Positions 7,299 to 15,713 of a stretch of DNA of 40,676 nucleotides are shown here, in pieces (within the stretch, counting starts at the first letter, position 1; each line of letters begins with the position of its first letter). The stretch comes from Bacteroidaceae bacterium. GTDB lineage: Bacteria; Bacteroidota; Bacteroidia; Bacteroidales; Bacteroidaceae. The notes below the pieces were generated by a model. It searched no databases. It was not told where the DNA came from and was given only the letters and a program-made list of their open reading frames with translations. The stretch lies in NCBI GenBank assembly GCA_016291905.1, contig JAEEZS010000026.1, positions 1-40,676 of the forward strand, written 5' to 3'. The position numbers were made by a program, and so were the translations under genes.

Positions 7299-8672
7299 CT
7301 ATAGTTCTTTGGCAAAAGTGAGCTCGAGAATGATGTCAGGAGAAACGGCAGCAAGCTGGGGTAGCGCGAGGGTGATGCCCTGTGACGTCTGCTTGAAAGG
7401 AACCTTTGCTTCGCCGTCAAACAGCTTTGCCGCCTTGAGTTTGTTCTTTGCCTTAGGGATATCGAGTTGAAGAACTTCGGGGAGGGCCTTGTCGGCTTGC
7501 GGCAGCAGATGGACGTAGAGCGTCTTGCCGCGCTGTGTGGTAACGCCCCACTCCTGCGCATCGATGCAGCCACCATCCGTGCCATAGACAGTCACGCCAT
7601 AGGTGCCGAGCCATTCGCCGATATACTTCAGCCTTTCCAAAGCCTCTTCTGGCAGGGTGCCATCGGGACGCGGGCCGACATTCAGCAGCAGGTTTGCTCC
7701 CTTTCCTGCGGTGCGGACAAGGTACTGGACGACACCTTCGGGCGACATATAGTTCTTGTCCCTCATGTTATAGCCCCAACTGTTGTTCATTGTCTTGCAG
7801 GTTTCGAGAGGTAGGCGAGAGATTTCTTGCCCGGAGAGTCCGGCTTCGTTCTGCCCCGGGATATCTTGCTCGAATATCTGAATGTCCTCACCTTCGAAGG
7901 GAAGCAAGTGATGGTTGTTGCCAATGAGGCAGGCAGGCTGCAAGCGATGGATAAGTGCATACTGCTCGTAGAGATTCCAAATGTTGGGCTGTTCCTCACG
8001 CGGAAAAGCATCCTGATCCCAAACACCATCGAACCAGATTGCCCCAATCGGGCCATACTTCGTGAGCAACTCCGTTAGCTGCGTGTTCATGAAGTCAAGG
8101 TAGCTGCGTTTGAGCTGTGTGGCCGGATGTTCCTTCTTTCCTTCGGCGGCAATCTGGCGCCCCGTACCCCAACCCGTACGACCAAGGGGATAGTAGTCCT
8201 CACGTCCCCAGTCGAGGTGGCTGTAGTAGAAGTGGAGCTTGATGCCCTGTCGCTGGCACTCCTTCGAGAGTTCGGCGATGACGTCCCGCTTGAAAGGCGT
8301 GGCATCCACAATGTTATAGGGACTGGCTTTAGTGCCGAACATCGAGAAGCCGTCGTGATGGCGACTGGTGATGGTGATGTACTTGGCACCGCTGGCCTTG
8401 AAAGCGCTCACCCACTCGGCAGCATTGAACTTCGAGGGATAGAAGCCCGCAGCGATGCGACTATACTCGGCATAGGGCAGATTCTGCACCTGCATGGCCC
8501 ATTCGCCGTCGCCCAGCATGGAGTATATACCCCAGTGAATGAAGATGCCGAAACGGGCATTCTCGAACTCAGCACGGGCAGCCTTGTTGGCTTCCGAAGG
8601 AACATAGCCCACCTGAGCAATGGCAGGCATGGTAACAAACAGGGCGATGAGGAAGATTTTGAGGAATTTCAT
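7299..8672 (-). CDS. Alpha-L-fucosidase, GH29
   Basis: 457 residues with a cleaved signal peptide (ends about MPAIAQ). GH29 signatures: FGIFIHWGIYS (His46), KYITITSRHHDGFSMF (His105-106), LHFYYSHLDW, and GAIWFDGVWD with the predicted nucleophile Asp215. It releases alpha-linked L-fucose from glycans, plausibly mucin or milk glycoprotein chains, in the periplasm or at the surface. It sits 2 nt from the small membrane protein and 6 nt from the transglutaminase-like gene, so it is operonic. The acid/base residue is variable in GH29 and cannot be assigned by eye. Confidence 0.93.
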   Translation of the reverse strand: MKFLKIFLIALFVTMPAIAQVGYVPSEANKAARAEFENARFGIFIHWGIYSMLGDGEWAMQVQNLPYAEYSRIAAGFYPSKFNAAEWVSAFKASGAKYITITSRHHDGFSMFGTKASPYNIVDATPFKRDVIAELSKECQRQGIKLHFYYSHLDWGREDYYPLGRTGWGTGRQIAAEGKKEHPATQLKRSYLDFMNTQLTELLTKYGPIGAIWFDGVWDQDAFPREEQPNIWNLYEQYALIHRLQPACLIGNNHHLLPFEGEDIQIFEQDIPGQNEAGLSGQEISRLPLETCKTMNNSWGYNMRDKNYMSPEGVVQYLVRTAGKGANLLLNVGPRPDGTLPEEALERLKYIGEWLGTYGVTVYGTDGGCIDAQEWGVTTQRGKTLYVHLLPQADKALPEVLQLDIPKAKNKLKAAKLFDGEAKVPFKQTSQGITLALPQLAAVSPDIILELTFAKEL

Positions 8673-8674
8673 GA

Positions 8675-9205
8675 TTATAGTTTTTTACATTCGACATAAA
8701 GACAAGCAGAAAAGACGGCTTCCACTACTACCATCAGGGCGGCTAACAAATGTGGAGGACATGTCAGTCCGATGATGAGCGACAGGATGGGAATGACGAT
8801 AGAGAAGATTAAGTAGCTTCTTGACTGATAGAGCCAGGAGAATGGCATCAGGTGAGCGCCAAAAATCATGGCATAAACCATCAGCATTTTGTCGGGCACA
8901 GCCGCAAACACCCACATGGCTATCAAAATATAGAGCAACTGGTTTATGCTGAACAGGATGCCCGCCTTCGTGAGTGGGTTGCCCTTGCCCTGAAAGTCTA
9001 TTTTCAAGGCTTTTGACAGCATCCACGCCAACGGAAACAATACGGCAGAACAGCAGAAAGTGAATAAGTTCTTCTGTTCTATCGTTAGATTGGAGAGAAA
9101 GACAACAAGAATGATGCTCCAAATCACTATGGATGCAACGATGAAGTGCATTCCTTTTTTCTGTCTCCGTGCGCAGTCTTTTTGCAGTTCGTTGAGTTCC
9201 ATCAT
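8675..9205 (-). CDS. Small multi-pass membrane protein (DUF7010-like)
   Basis: 176 residues. After a charged N-terminus (MMELNELQKDCARRQKKG) there are about six hydrophobic segments, such as FIVASIVIWSIILVVFL, LLYILIAMWVFAAV and LIFSIVIPILSLIIGL. This resembles the DUF7010 family, function unknown; the family name is from memory. The start is ATGATG, so 9205 and 9202 are both possible. It lies 12 nt after the S9 peptidase and 2 nt before the fucosidase, embedded in the operon. Confidence 0.7.
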   Translation of the reverse strand: MMELNELQKDCARRQKKGMHFIVASIVIWSIILVVFLSNLTIEQKNLFTFCCSAVLFPLAWMLSKALKIDFQGKGNPLTKAGILFSINQLLYILIAMWVFAAVPDKMLMVYAMIFGAHLMPFSWLYQSRSYLIFSIVIPILSLIIGLTCPPHLLAALMVVVEAVFSACLYVECKKL

Positions 9206-9217
9206 CTGAGATAATCT

Positions 9218-11509
9218 TTATTTTGTTTTTACTTCTGTCCATGCGGGAGGGGTGACACCGAGCAGATGACGCACGAAGAAGTCGTAGCGCTTGTGTTCGC
9301 CGAAGGCTTCGCCCACGGTATGGTGTGCGCCGGGGATGACAACGAGTTCAAAGTCCTTGTTTGCCTTGATGAGGGCATTCGCCACCTGCATCGTGGAGGC
9401 AGGGTCAACATTGTCGTCCAATTCACCCACGACGAGCATCAGCGGACGTTGCAGCAGATGGGCATTCTCCACATTTGACCCCTCCTTATACTGTTCCCCG
9501 ATAGGATAGCCCAGCCAGAGCTCGTTCCACCAGATTTTGTCCATACGGTTGTCGTGACAACCACAAGCGCTGTAGCAGCATTTATAGAATTCGGGGTAGA
9601 ACAATGTGGCCGTGAGCGACTCCTGTCCTCCTGCCGAACAGCCGTAGATGCCCACACGGTCGATGTCCATGTAGGGATATTTCTCTGCTGCCGCCTTTAT
9701 CCACGCGATATGGTCGGGGATGCCGGCATCCTTGAGGTTGCGACAGCAGATGTTCTCAAATTCGCGGCTGCGGAACGATGTTCCCATGCCGTCCACCATC
9801 ACAACGATGAAGCCCAGTTCCGTTAGGGGAGTCATGTAGTAGTTAAAGGCTTGGAACGATTTGGGCACATATTGGTCGCCCGGACCCTGATAAATATACT
9901 CCACAATGGGATATTTCTTCGAGGGGTCGAAGTTTGTAGGACGTGCAATGAGTCCCCACATGTTCGTTTTTCCATCGCGTCCGGGAGCGACAAACACCTC
10001 GGGAGCCTTCCACCCTGCTTCCACGAGGCGGCTGATGTCGGCCTTCTCCAGTTCCTTCACCACGCTGCCGTCAGCCGTTCGGCGCAACACTATCTGAGGA
10101 GCCTCAGCCACGGTGGACCAAGTATCAATCAGATAGGCATAGTCATCAGAGAATACAGCTCGATGGTGTCCTTCCACGGGCGTCAAGTCTTTCATGTCCG
10201 AGCCATCGAAGCGGATGCTGTAGTAGTGGATGAAATAGGGGTCTTCGCCGGAGGCTGCGCCGTAAGGAGCAGCATGAACACCATTGGCGGTGAAATAGAT
10301 AACCTCGTTCTCCTCATCCACATGGAGCACTTGGCGCACATACCATTTACCTTTCGTAATCTGGTTGATGGGCTTCCCCGTAGCACGGTCGTAGAGGTAG
10401 AGGTGTTGCCAGCCATCGCGCTCGCTGCTCCAGATGAAGCGCTTGCCATCCTTCAGGAAGCGGTTCCAGAGGCGGGGATAGTTGACGTATTTATCGCTCG
10501 TCTCCTCGGCCAACGTGCGCACCTCGCCCGTCTCGGCCGAAAGCTCCAGCAGACGATACACCTGATGTCCGCGGGCATTGAACTCAAAGCGGATAGCGCG
10601 GCTATCGTCGTTCCACGTGGGGCCACCCAGGTCGTATTGGTTGGTGAACAGATCCGTGGAGGGAATGATGTTTCGCCCCGTCTCCACTTCAAAGATGCAA
10701 GGCGTCTTCTGCATCAGTTCGTCGCCGGGTTTGGCATACTCCTGCTTGTGCAGCTTGGGCTGGCTTTGGTCGGTGGGCGACGACTCGACGTAGTAGACGT
10801 AGCGCTTCTCGGCTACAGGGAGGATTTTGTTGGCAGCAACGTATCGGCTGTCGGGCGACCAGCGAAGCCAGGAGGAATAGTAGTGCCCCAGCGTGCCGTC
10901 GATGCTGAGGGCACGAGGCCTGCCGCCATGTGCGGGACGCACCCAGACGTTCGCATCGCGGATGAACGCCACCCACTTGCCGTCAGGAGAGGGTACTTCC
11001 ATTCCGCCCTTCTCGTCATCAACTTCCATCCAATGGCGCTGCTGGGTTGGTGCCCGAAAGCCACGTCCTCCCGGCATCTGCATGGACATTTCCTCGCTCT
11101 TTAGCGAATTCTTCTTGACGAGATAAATCCAGTTCTTTCCTGCGGAGGAGAAATGGAGGGTGTCGCCTGCCGTATTGACGCGGAGACGTTGAAGGTCCAG
11201 TCTGTCAGCCTTCACCGCCTGCCCTGATTCCTTGGTGAGCAGCTTGGCAAGTTTCGCAGCATCAAAAAGGGGTTTTGATGTACCCTTGTCGGCATTGACG
11301 AGAAGGTACGATGTGGCATCAGGGGTGTGGCGCATGTACCAAAACGAGTGCGTGCCAGCCAGCCAGTGGGGTTCTACGCTGGCATTGATGATTTTGTCGT
11401 TGCTGTAGCGGTTACGCATACCGTAGGCACGGTTGTAGTCGTCAAGAGTGCCCTGGGCGCTGATGATGAACGGCAGCCCAGCAAGGAGAAGAAGAAGGAG
11501 CTTTTTCAT
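9218..11509 (-). CDS. Dipeptidyl-peptidase IV-like S9 peptidase
   Basis: 763 residues with a signal peptide (MKKLLLLLLAGLPFIISAQ). The N-terminal two thirds form a beta-propeller of the DPP-IV type (repeats such as SPDGKWVAFIRDANVWVRP and SPDSRYVAANK). The C-terminal alpha/beta-hydrolase has the nucleophile motif GCSAGG (Ser about 625), Asp in VGELDDNVDP (about 698/699) and His in GAHHTVG (about 729/730). It should remove N-terminal dipeptides, often Xaa-Pro or Xaa-Ala, from peptides in the periplasm. It stands between a DUF4249 lipoprotein and a fucosidase in the same operon, which fits use of host glycoproteins or proline-rich peptides. Confidence 0.92.
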   Translation of the reverse strand: MKKLLLLLLAGLPFIISAQGTLDDYNRAYGMRNRYSNDKIINASVEPHWLAGTHSFWYMRHTPDATSYLLVNADKGTSKPLFDAAKLAKLLTKESGQAVKADRLDLQRLRVNTAGDTLHFSSAGKNWIYLVKKNSLKSEEMSMQMPGGRGFRAPTQQRHWMEVDDEKGGMEVPSPDGKWVAFIRDANVWVRPAHGGRPRALSIDGTLGHYYSSWLRWSPDSRYVAANKILPVAEKRYVYYVESSPTDQSQPKLHKQEYAKPGDELMQKTPCIFEVETGRNIIPSTDLFTNQYDLGGPTWNDDSRAIRFEFNARGHQVYRLLELSAETGEVRTLAEETSDKYVNYPRLWNRFLKDGKRFIWSSERDGWQHLYLYDRATGKPINQITKGKWYVRQVLHVDEENEVIYFTANGVHAAPYGAASGEDPYFIHYYSIRFDGSDMKDLTPVEGHHRAVFSDDYAYLIDTWSTVAEAPQIVLRRTADGSVVKELEKADISRLVEAGWKAPEVFVAPGRDGKTNMWGLIARPTNFDPSKKYPIVEYIYQGPGDQYVPKSFQAFNYYMTPLTELGFIVVMVDGMGTSFRSREFENICCRNLKDAGIPDHIAWIKAAAEKYPYMDIDRVGIYGCSAGGQESLTATLFYPEFYKCCYSACGCHDNRMDKIWWNELWLGYPIGEQYKEGSNVENAHLLQRPLMLVVGELDDNVDPASTMQVANALIKANKDFELVVIPGAHHTVGEAFGEHKRYDFFVRHLLGVTPPAWTEVKTK

Positions 11510-11552
11510 TGGGAGAGTTTATTGGGGGTTAATGACTTTATTTTTTAACGTC

Positions 11553-11585
11553 TTTAAGGACCTTAAGGACCTAAAGAACCTTAAT
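11553..11585. repeat. Nonanucleotide tandem repeat (CTTAAGGAC type)
   Basis: Units TTTAAGGAC, CTTAAGGAC, CTAAAGAAC and a partial CTTAA lie in the 71-bp gap between the DUF4249 and S9 peptidase genes. The last partial unit runs into the end of the DUF4249 coding region. Confidence 0.7.
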
Positions 11586-12891
11586 TGCCAACGGGGAAGG
11601 TGTAAGCACGAGAGACGGAGAAACTGCGCTCAGAGGTAGCGGCCATGATGCCGATGCCGCCATCGATGTTGCAGGTGATCTGCACAGGCTCGGAGAAGGG
11701 CGACCACGTGGAATTGTCGTATTTCTCAACGGACTTCAGATAGTAGTAGTATTCGGGCGTCAGCGTCTCCAACGTAGCATTGACGGTATAGACGATGTCG
11801 GGGTCGAGGATATCCCAGGGATTGCCGTAATCCACGTCTTCCATGGGGTCCTCCACCTCGTCGTAATAGACATCGCTGAGATAATAGGCTTTCTCATAAT
11901 AGTGCCAGTCAGGATGGTAGAAATAGTCCTTTCCACCACTCCAGAAAGGAGTATGCATATAGATGTCGAAGGTAATGGCCGTGCTGCCCTCGGTGTTGAA
12001 GTAGTCTCCTGTAAAAAGATAGGAAGAGGGGTAACTGTAATAGCCATCGCCGCTGTCATCCAGTCCGGGGATGATGCCGAGGAGATCATCGATAGGATCG
12101 GTGCTGTTAGCGTCAAGCACATATTTCGTGGAGGAAGGTAGCGTGTAGGAGACACCCGCCTGAATGGTTGCCGTGCCGTTTTCACCATCAATATAGTCCA
12201 CGTAGCCATTGTAGGTTAGGAAGAAAAGTCCCGGGCTCTCCTTGACACGGAACGTATAGGAAGGGTTGATGGTGAGGCGGTAAAAGCCCGTGGAGCCCTT
12301 AATGTCGTCGATGACAAGGCTTGCATGCCACACAGAGTCGGTGCGGGCGTGGGTGTCAACCGACGTGTAGACTTGGGCGGTCGTGACCGAGTCCTTCGGA
12401 ATGTATGCGGTGAAGCGGCTGTCGAAGTGAGCACGGGCAGCCACGGGAACCGTCATAGATGCCGTAGCCTTACCATAGGTGGGATGGGTGACGACGACGG
12501 AAACATCGTCGCCCTCACGGAGGAGACGCGAGTCGAGATAGGCGCTATATTCGGGGTCGTAGGCAAGGGTGGCAGAGGTTCCGTTGATGGAAAGGCTCAC
12601 GGCGGCGTCCCTGAGGTTGAGGTCGGCAGTATTCTCCTCACTGACTTTGAGGAAGAAGACGCTGCGGGAGACCTCCACCGCGACGGGGCTACCCGCTTCG
12701 GCAAGGATGTTCACTACCAGCATAGGCTGCTCGTCGGGGCCGTGGTAGGTAATCTCCTTCTCGCAGGCGGTGAAGAAGAGCAGCAGTAATGAAAAATGAA
12801 AAATGAAAAAGAAATAGAACGCTGCGCTGTAGAACGGCCTGCGGCCTGTAGAACGCTGCGCTATAGATTGATGGGAGATGTAATGATGCAT
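11581..12891 (-). CDS. DUF4249 lipoprotein, partner of TonB-dependent receptor
   Basis: 436 residues. A long signal peptide ends at the lipobox FFTAC followed by EKEITYHGPDEQPMLVVN, a typical DUF4249 beginning; TAQVYTSVDTH and the C-terminal CNIDGGIGIMAA also fit. DUF4249 proteins are surface or periplasmic lipoproteins encoded beside a carboxypeptidase-regulatory-type TonB receptor, probably binding its ligand. The first 25 codons are built from a REP-like TAGAACG element, and the hydrophobic segment IFHFSLLLL from AATGAAA heptamers on the opposite strand. No alternative ATG gives a signal peptide, so ATG 12891 is kept. It starts 41 nt after the receptor stop codon, and the two should be co-transcribed. 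Confidence 0.8.
   Translation of the reverse strand: MHHYISHQSIAQRSTGRRPFYSAAFYFFFIFHFSLLLLFFTACEKEITYHGPDEQPMLVVNILAEAGSPVAVEVSRSVFFLKVSEENTADLNLRDAAVSLSINGTSATLAYDPEYSAYLDSRLLREGDDVSVVVTHPTYGKATASMTVPVAARAHFDSRFTAYIPKDSVTTAQVYTSVDTHARTDSVWHASLVIDDIKGSTGFYRLTINPSYTFRVKESPGLFFLTYNGYVDYIDGENGTATIQAGVSYTLPSSTKYVLDANSTDPIDDLLGIIPGLDDSGDGYYSYPSSYLFTGDYFNTEGSTAITFDIYMHTPFWSGGKDYFYHPDWHYYEKAYYLSDVYYDEVEDPMEDVDYGNPWDILDPDIVYTVNATLETLTPEYYYYLKSVEKYDNSTWSPFSEPVQITCNIDGGIGIMAATSERSFSVSRAYTFPVGN
12788..12865. repeat. Heptamer array plus REP-like TAGAACG element inside the DUF4249 gene
   Basis: Three AATGAAA units (12788-12808) are followed by three TAGAACG units (12815, 12830, 12849) separated by palindromic cores GCTGCGC and GGCCTGCGGCC. 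The same TAGAACG/GGCC element occurs between genes at 29411-29577. Here it is read as the N-region and hydrophobic core of the signal peptide. Confidence 0.8.
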
Positions 12892-12931
12892 TTTTTCTTA
12901 ACTCTTAATTCTTAACTCTTAACTATATACA

Positions 12932-15355
12932 TCAGAATTCCAGCCCGTAGCTGATGGTGGGGATGATGGGGAAGAGAGATACCTGCTTGAGGGTGGTGCG
13001 CCAGGTATCGTTCTGCTGGTTGTACTCCTCGTCGGTGTAGATGAGGAAGGGGTTGTTGTTGTTATAGGCGTTATAGACGCTGATGTTCAGCGTACGCCGC
13101 ACGCGCTTGGCAAGGATGCGGTGGAAGTTGAAGCCGAGGTCGAGGCGGTGATAGGGGTTGAGGCGGAAGTTGTTCCGCTCAGGGGCATAGCCCAGGGTGG
13201 AGTACCAGCCATCGCCATCGCTTGGCGCGACGAAATACTGTGTATAGACGGTGCCGCAGTTGCCCGTGGCATAGACCCACGTGGCACTGAGGTCGAAGCG
13301 GTCGGAGAACGTGTAGTTGCCCGTGATGTCCACCTCGTGCCGGCGGTCGTACTTGGCGTTGAAAGGGCGTCCGTTGTTGAGCACCATGCCCTCGCGGTCG
13401 AAGAGGCGGCGTGTGTGGCTCCATGTGTAGGCCACCCAGCCATTGAGTTTGCCCACCGAGCGCTGTGCCATCAGCTCCACGCCGTAGCTCCAGCCGCGTC
13501 CCATGGCCACCTTATCCTGCCAATCGACGCTGCCCGTCATGAAGCTGACACCCTCGCGGTACTCCAGCAGGTTGTCCGAGCGCTTGTAGTAGCCCTCGAG
13601 GCTAAGGTCGCAGTAGTCCTTGAGGTTATAGAATAGGCCGACGGCCCACTGGTGTGATTTCTCGGGCAGGATGCGCTCGGTGACGGGCACCCAGAGGTCG
13701 GTGGGCAGCGAGAGGCTGTTGTTGCTGAGCAGGTGGACATACTGGCTCATGTAGGCATAGCCTGCCTTCAGCGAGAGGTCGTCTGCCAACAGCACACGTC
13801 CGCTCAGACGGGGCTCGGGCGAGAAGTAGCTGCGTCCGCCCACGTGGAAGAACGAGGTGCTCAGGCCAGCGTTCACCTTCACCACGTCCCACAGCGTCAT
13901 GTTGTCCTCGAAATACGCCTGTGCCTCATGGGCATCGATGTCCTGCTGTCCGCTGCGGGTTTTCGTCTCCTCGTTATAGGCATCGGTGTCGGCCGTCTGC
14001 TCCTGTTTGACGTTGAAGGCCACGGTGGCCACGTCGGGACGGAACAGATGATGGGTGTAGAAGGTGCCGAAGCGCACCTCGTGCTGCGGTGTGGGGCTCC
14101 AGTGGAAATCGGCGCGGGCGGTCTCGTCGAAGATGCCCGAGCGCATGTCGATGGCCATGTGCTGCGTCAGCTTACTGCGCTTGTCCTGTTCGTCCAGCTT
14201 GATGCCCATGTGGTGGCGATACTGGGTGTAGTTGGCGCTGACGTCCATGAAGAGTTTCGAGTTGATGACGTGGTTCCAGCGGGCGACGCCCACCATGTTG
14301 CCCCACTTCCAGCTGAAGCGGGTCTTGAGGGAGTAGTCCTTTCCTTCGCGCTCGCGCATACGAAAGTAGATGTCATCGTCGCCGTTGTACCAGCTGACGT
14401 AGAGGCGGTCGCGGTCGCTCAGCTTGTGGTTGAGCTTCACGTTCAGGTCGTCGAAGTAGTAGCCCACCATGGCGCCGTGCAGCTCTATCTCCTTGTCAAA
14501 GAGGTCGGCTCCCCAGAGGGCGGTGTTCAGGAAAATGTCGCTGTAGGTGCGGCGTGCGCTGATGTTGACGGACGTCTTGCCCTTCACGATGGGGCCCTCG
14601 ATGTTGAGCTTCGACGACACGAAACCCACGCTGACGTTTCCGTGCCATTTATACATGTCGCCGTCCTTCATGCGGATGTCCACCACGCTGCTCAGGCGTC
14701 CGCAGTAGTGGGCGGGAAAGCTGCCCTTGTAGAGGGTGACGTTTTTGATGGCATCGGGGTTGAAGACGCTGAAGAGGCCGAACATGTGGTTGACGTTATA
14801 CACCGGCACGCCATCGAGCAGCAGCAGGTTCTCGTCGGGAGCTCCGCCACGCACATAAAGCCCTGCTGAGCCCTCGGAGCCGTTCTGCACACCCGGCAGC
14901 AGCTGCAGGGCCTTCAGCACGTCCGCCTCGCCAAACAGGGCGGGCACGGCCTTTATCTGCTCCACGGGGATGTCGATGGCGCTCATCTGCGAGCCCGCCA
15001 CGCCCAGATCGAGCCGGTTGCCGATGATTTCCACCTCGTCAAGCTCGGCCATCGGCAGCAGGGGCAGCGCCAGCACCGTGTCGGCTGTCAGGCGGAAGGC
15101 GTCCACCCGCGCCCGGTAGCCCAGATAGCGCGTCACCAGCTCCACATCGCCCTCGGGCAGCGTCAGCGAGTAGAAACCATAGGCGTTCGTCACGGCTCCC
15201 AGCCCGCTCAGGCGGTCGAGCACCGTAGCGCTGATGAGCGTCTCGCTGCTCTCGGCATCGGTCACATAGCCGCTCACCGTAAAGGACTTCTGTCCCCACA
15301 CTGCTGCCGTCCCCACGAGGGCCGACAGCATCATCAAAAGGATACTCTTTTTCAT
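12932..15355 (-). CDS. TonB-dependent outer-membrane receptor with carboxypeptidase-regulatory-like domain
   Basis: 807 residues from ATG 15355 (MKKSILLMML, signal peptide ending about VWGQ). Residues about 24-105 form a carboxypeptidase-regulatory-like beta sandwich (FTVSGYVTDAESSETLISAT). The plug follows at about 110-215 (LQLLPGVQNGSEGSAGLYVRG, LLLLDGVPVYN), then a 22-strand-type barrel ending in ...ISYGLEF with the terminal Phe of outer-membrane proteins. It imports an unknown ligand with TonB energy. A longer frame from 15436 would add 27 residues across the promoter and is rejected. It heads a probable six-gene operon with DUF4249, S9 peptidase, membrane protein, GH29 and transglutaminase-like genes, arguing for peptide or glycopeptide uptake. 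Confidence 0.92.
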   Translation of the reverse strand: MKKSILLMMLSALVGTAAVWGQKSFTVSGYVTDAESSETLISATVLDRLSGLGAVTNAYGFYSLTLPEGDVELVTRYLGYRARVDAFRLTADTVLALPLLPMAELDEVEIIGNRLDLGVAGSQMSAIDIPVEQIKAVPALFGEADVLKALQLLPGVQNGSEGSAGLYVRGGAPDENLLLLDGVPVYNVNHMFGLFSVFNPDAIKNVTLYKGSFPAHYCGRLSSVVDIRMKDGDMYKWHGNVSVGFVSSKLNIEGPIVKGKTSVNISARRTYSDIFLNTALWGADLFDKEIELHGAMVGYYFDDLNVKLNHKLSDRDRLYVSWYNGDDDIYFRMREREGKDYSLKTRFSWKWGNMVGVARWNHVINSKLFMDVSANYTQYRHHMGIKLDEQDKRSKLTQHMAIDMRSGIFDETARADFHWSPTPQHEVRFGTFYTHHLFRPDVATVAFNVKQEQTADTDAYNEETKTRSGQQDIDAHEAQAYFEDNMTLWDVVKVNAGLSTSFFHVGGRSYFSPEPRLSGRVLLADDLSLKAGYAYMSQYVHLLSNNSLSLPTDLWVPVTERILPEKSHQWAVGLFYNLKDYCDLSLEGYYKRSDNLLEYREGVSFMTGSVDWQDKVAMGRGWSYGVELMAQRSVGKLNGWVAYTWSHTRRLFDREGMVLNNGRPFNAKYDRRHEVDITGNYTFSDRFDLSATWVYATGNCGTVYTQYFVAPSDGDGWYSTLGYAPERNNFRLNPYHRLDLGFNFHRILAKRVRRTLNISVYNAYNNNNPFLIYTDEEYNQQNDTWRTTLKQVSLFPIIPTISYGLEF

Positions 15356-15363
15356 ATTGGCCG

Positions 15364-15371
15364 CGAAGGTA
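15364..15371 (-). promoter_or_regulatory. -7 box of the TonB receptor operon
   Basis: On the minus strand TACCTTCG, a TAnnTTTG variant, preceded by TTTG with a 19-nt spacer. It ends 8 nt before ATG 15355, so the leader is only a few nucleotides. Confidence 0.55.
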
Positions 15372-15713
15372 GGGAAAAAATGTGATTGAGCAAAGGCATA
15401 AGGGAAAAAAACCCTTTTTCGCTGCCTATGGAGCATACAGATCGTTAAGTTAAGGGTTAAGAATTAAGGTGCTCATGGCAATTTGAAGAGGAGCATCGTC
15501 GCATAATTTCTGCCTCCAATGGATTGTGTTTTTTGTGTCAAAAACGCGGTAAGCAGAGCTACAAGTGTTAAATCTATCCCAATTCGATGAAGTTTTGTCT
15601 TGTTTTTTGCGTCAAAAACATGACTTTTGTTATCCGAACGGATGAGAAAAAAACGGCTGTATGCTTGCATTTTTCCGCAGTACGCCGTACCTTCGCACGG
15701 AAAAAGTCAGGAT
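15372..15713. promoter_or_regulatory. Divergent intergenic region with two copies of an inverted repeat
   Basis: No gene is seen between the TonB receptor and the TPR-HTH regulator. GTTTTTTGTGTCAAAAAC (15528-15545) and GTTTTTTGCGTCAAAAAC (15602-15619) are 18-bp near-identical elements, each a GTTTTT...AAAAAC inverted repeat, 74 bp apart. They could be binding sites for the regulator encoded immediately downstream. Confidence 0.45.
15664..15695 (+). promoter_or_regulatory. Promoter of TPR-HTH regulator A
   Basis: CTTG(CATTTTT) at 15664 and TACCTTCG at 15688-15695 with a 20-nt spacer. The promoter of the paralogous regulator (33564-33596) has the same CTTGCATTTTT block and a GTAyCTTCGCA block at identical spacing. 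Confidence 0.6.

Noticed and set aside
9851..11104. 417-codon plus-strand ORF opposite the S9 peptidase
   Set aside because: It lies wholly within the conserved DPP-IV-like gene on the other strand and shows no domain, promoter or start context.
13733..14869. 378-codon plus-strand ORF opposite the TonB receptor
   Set aside because: Shadow ORF: extremely Val/Ala/His-rich with no recognisable fold, while the minus frame is a clear receptor.
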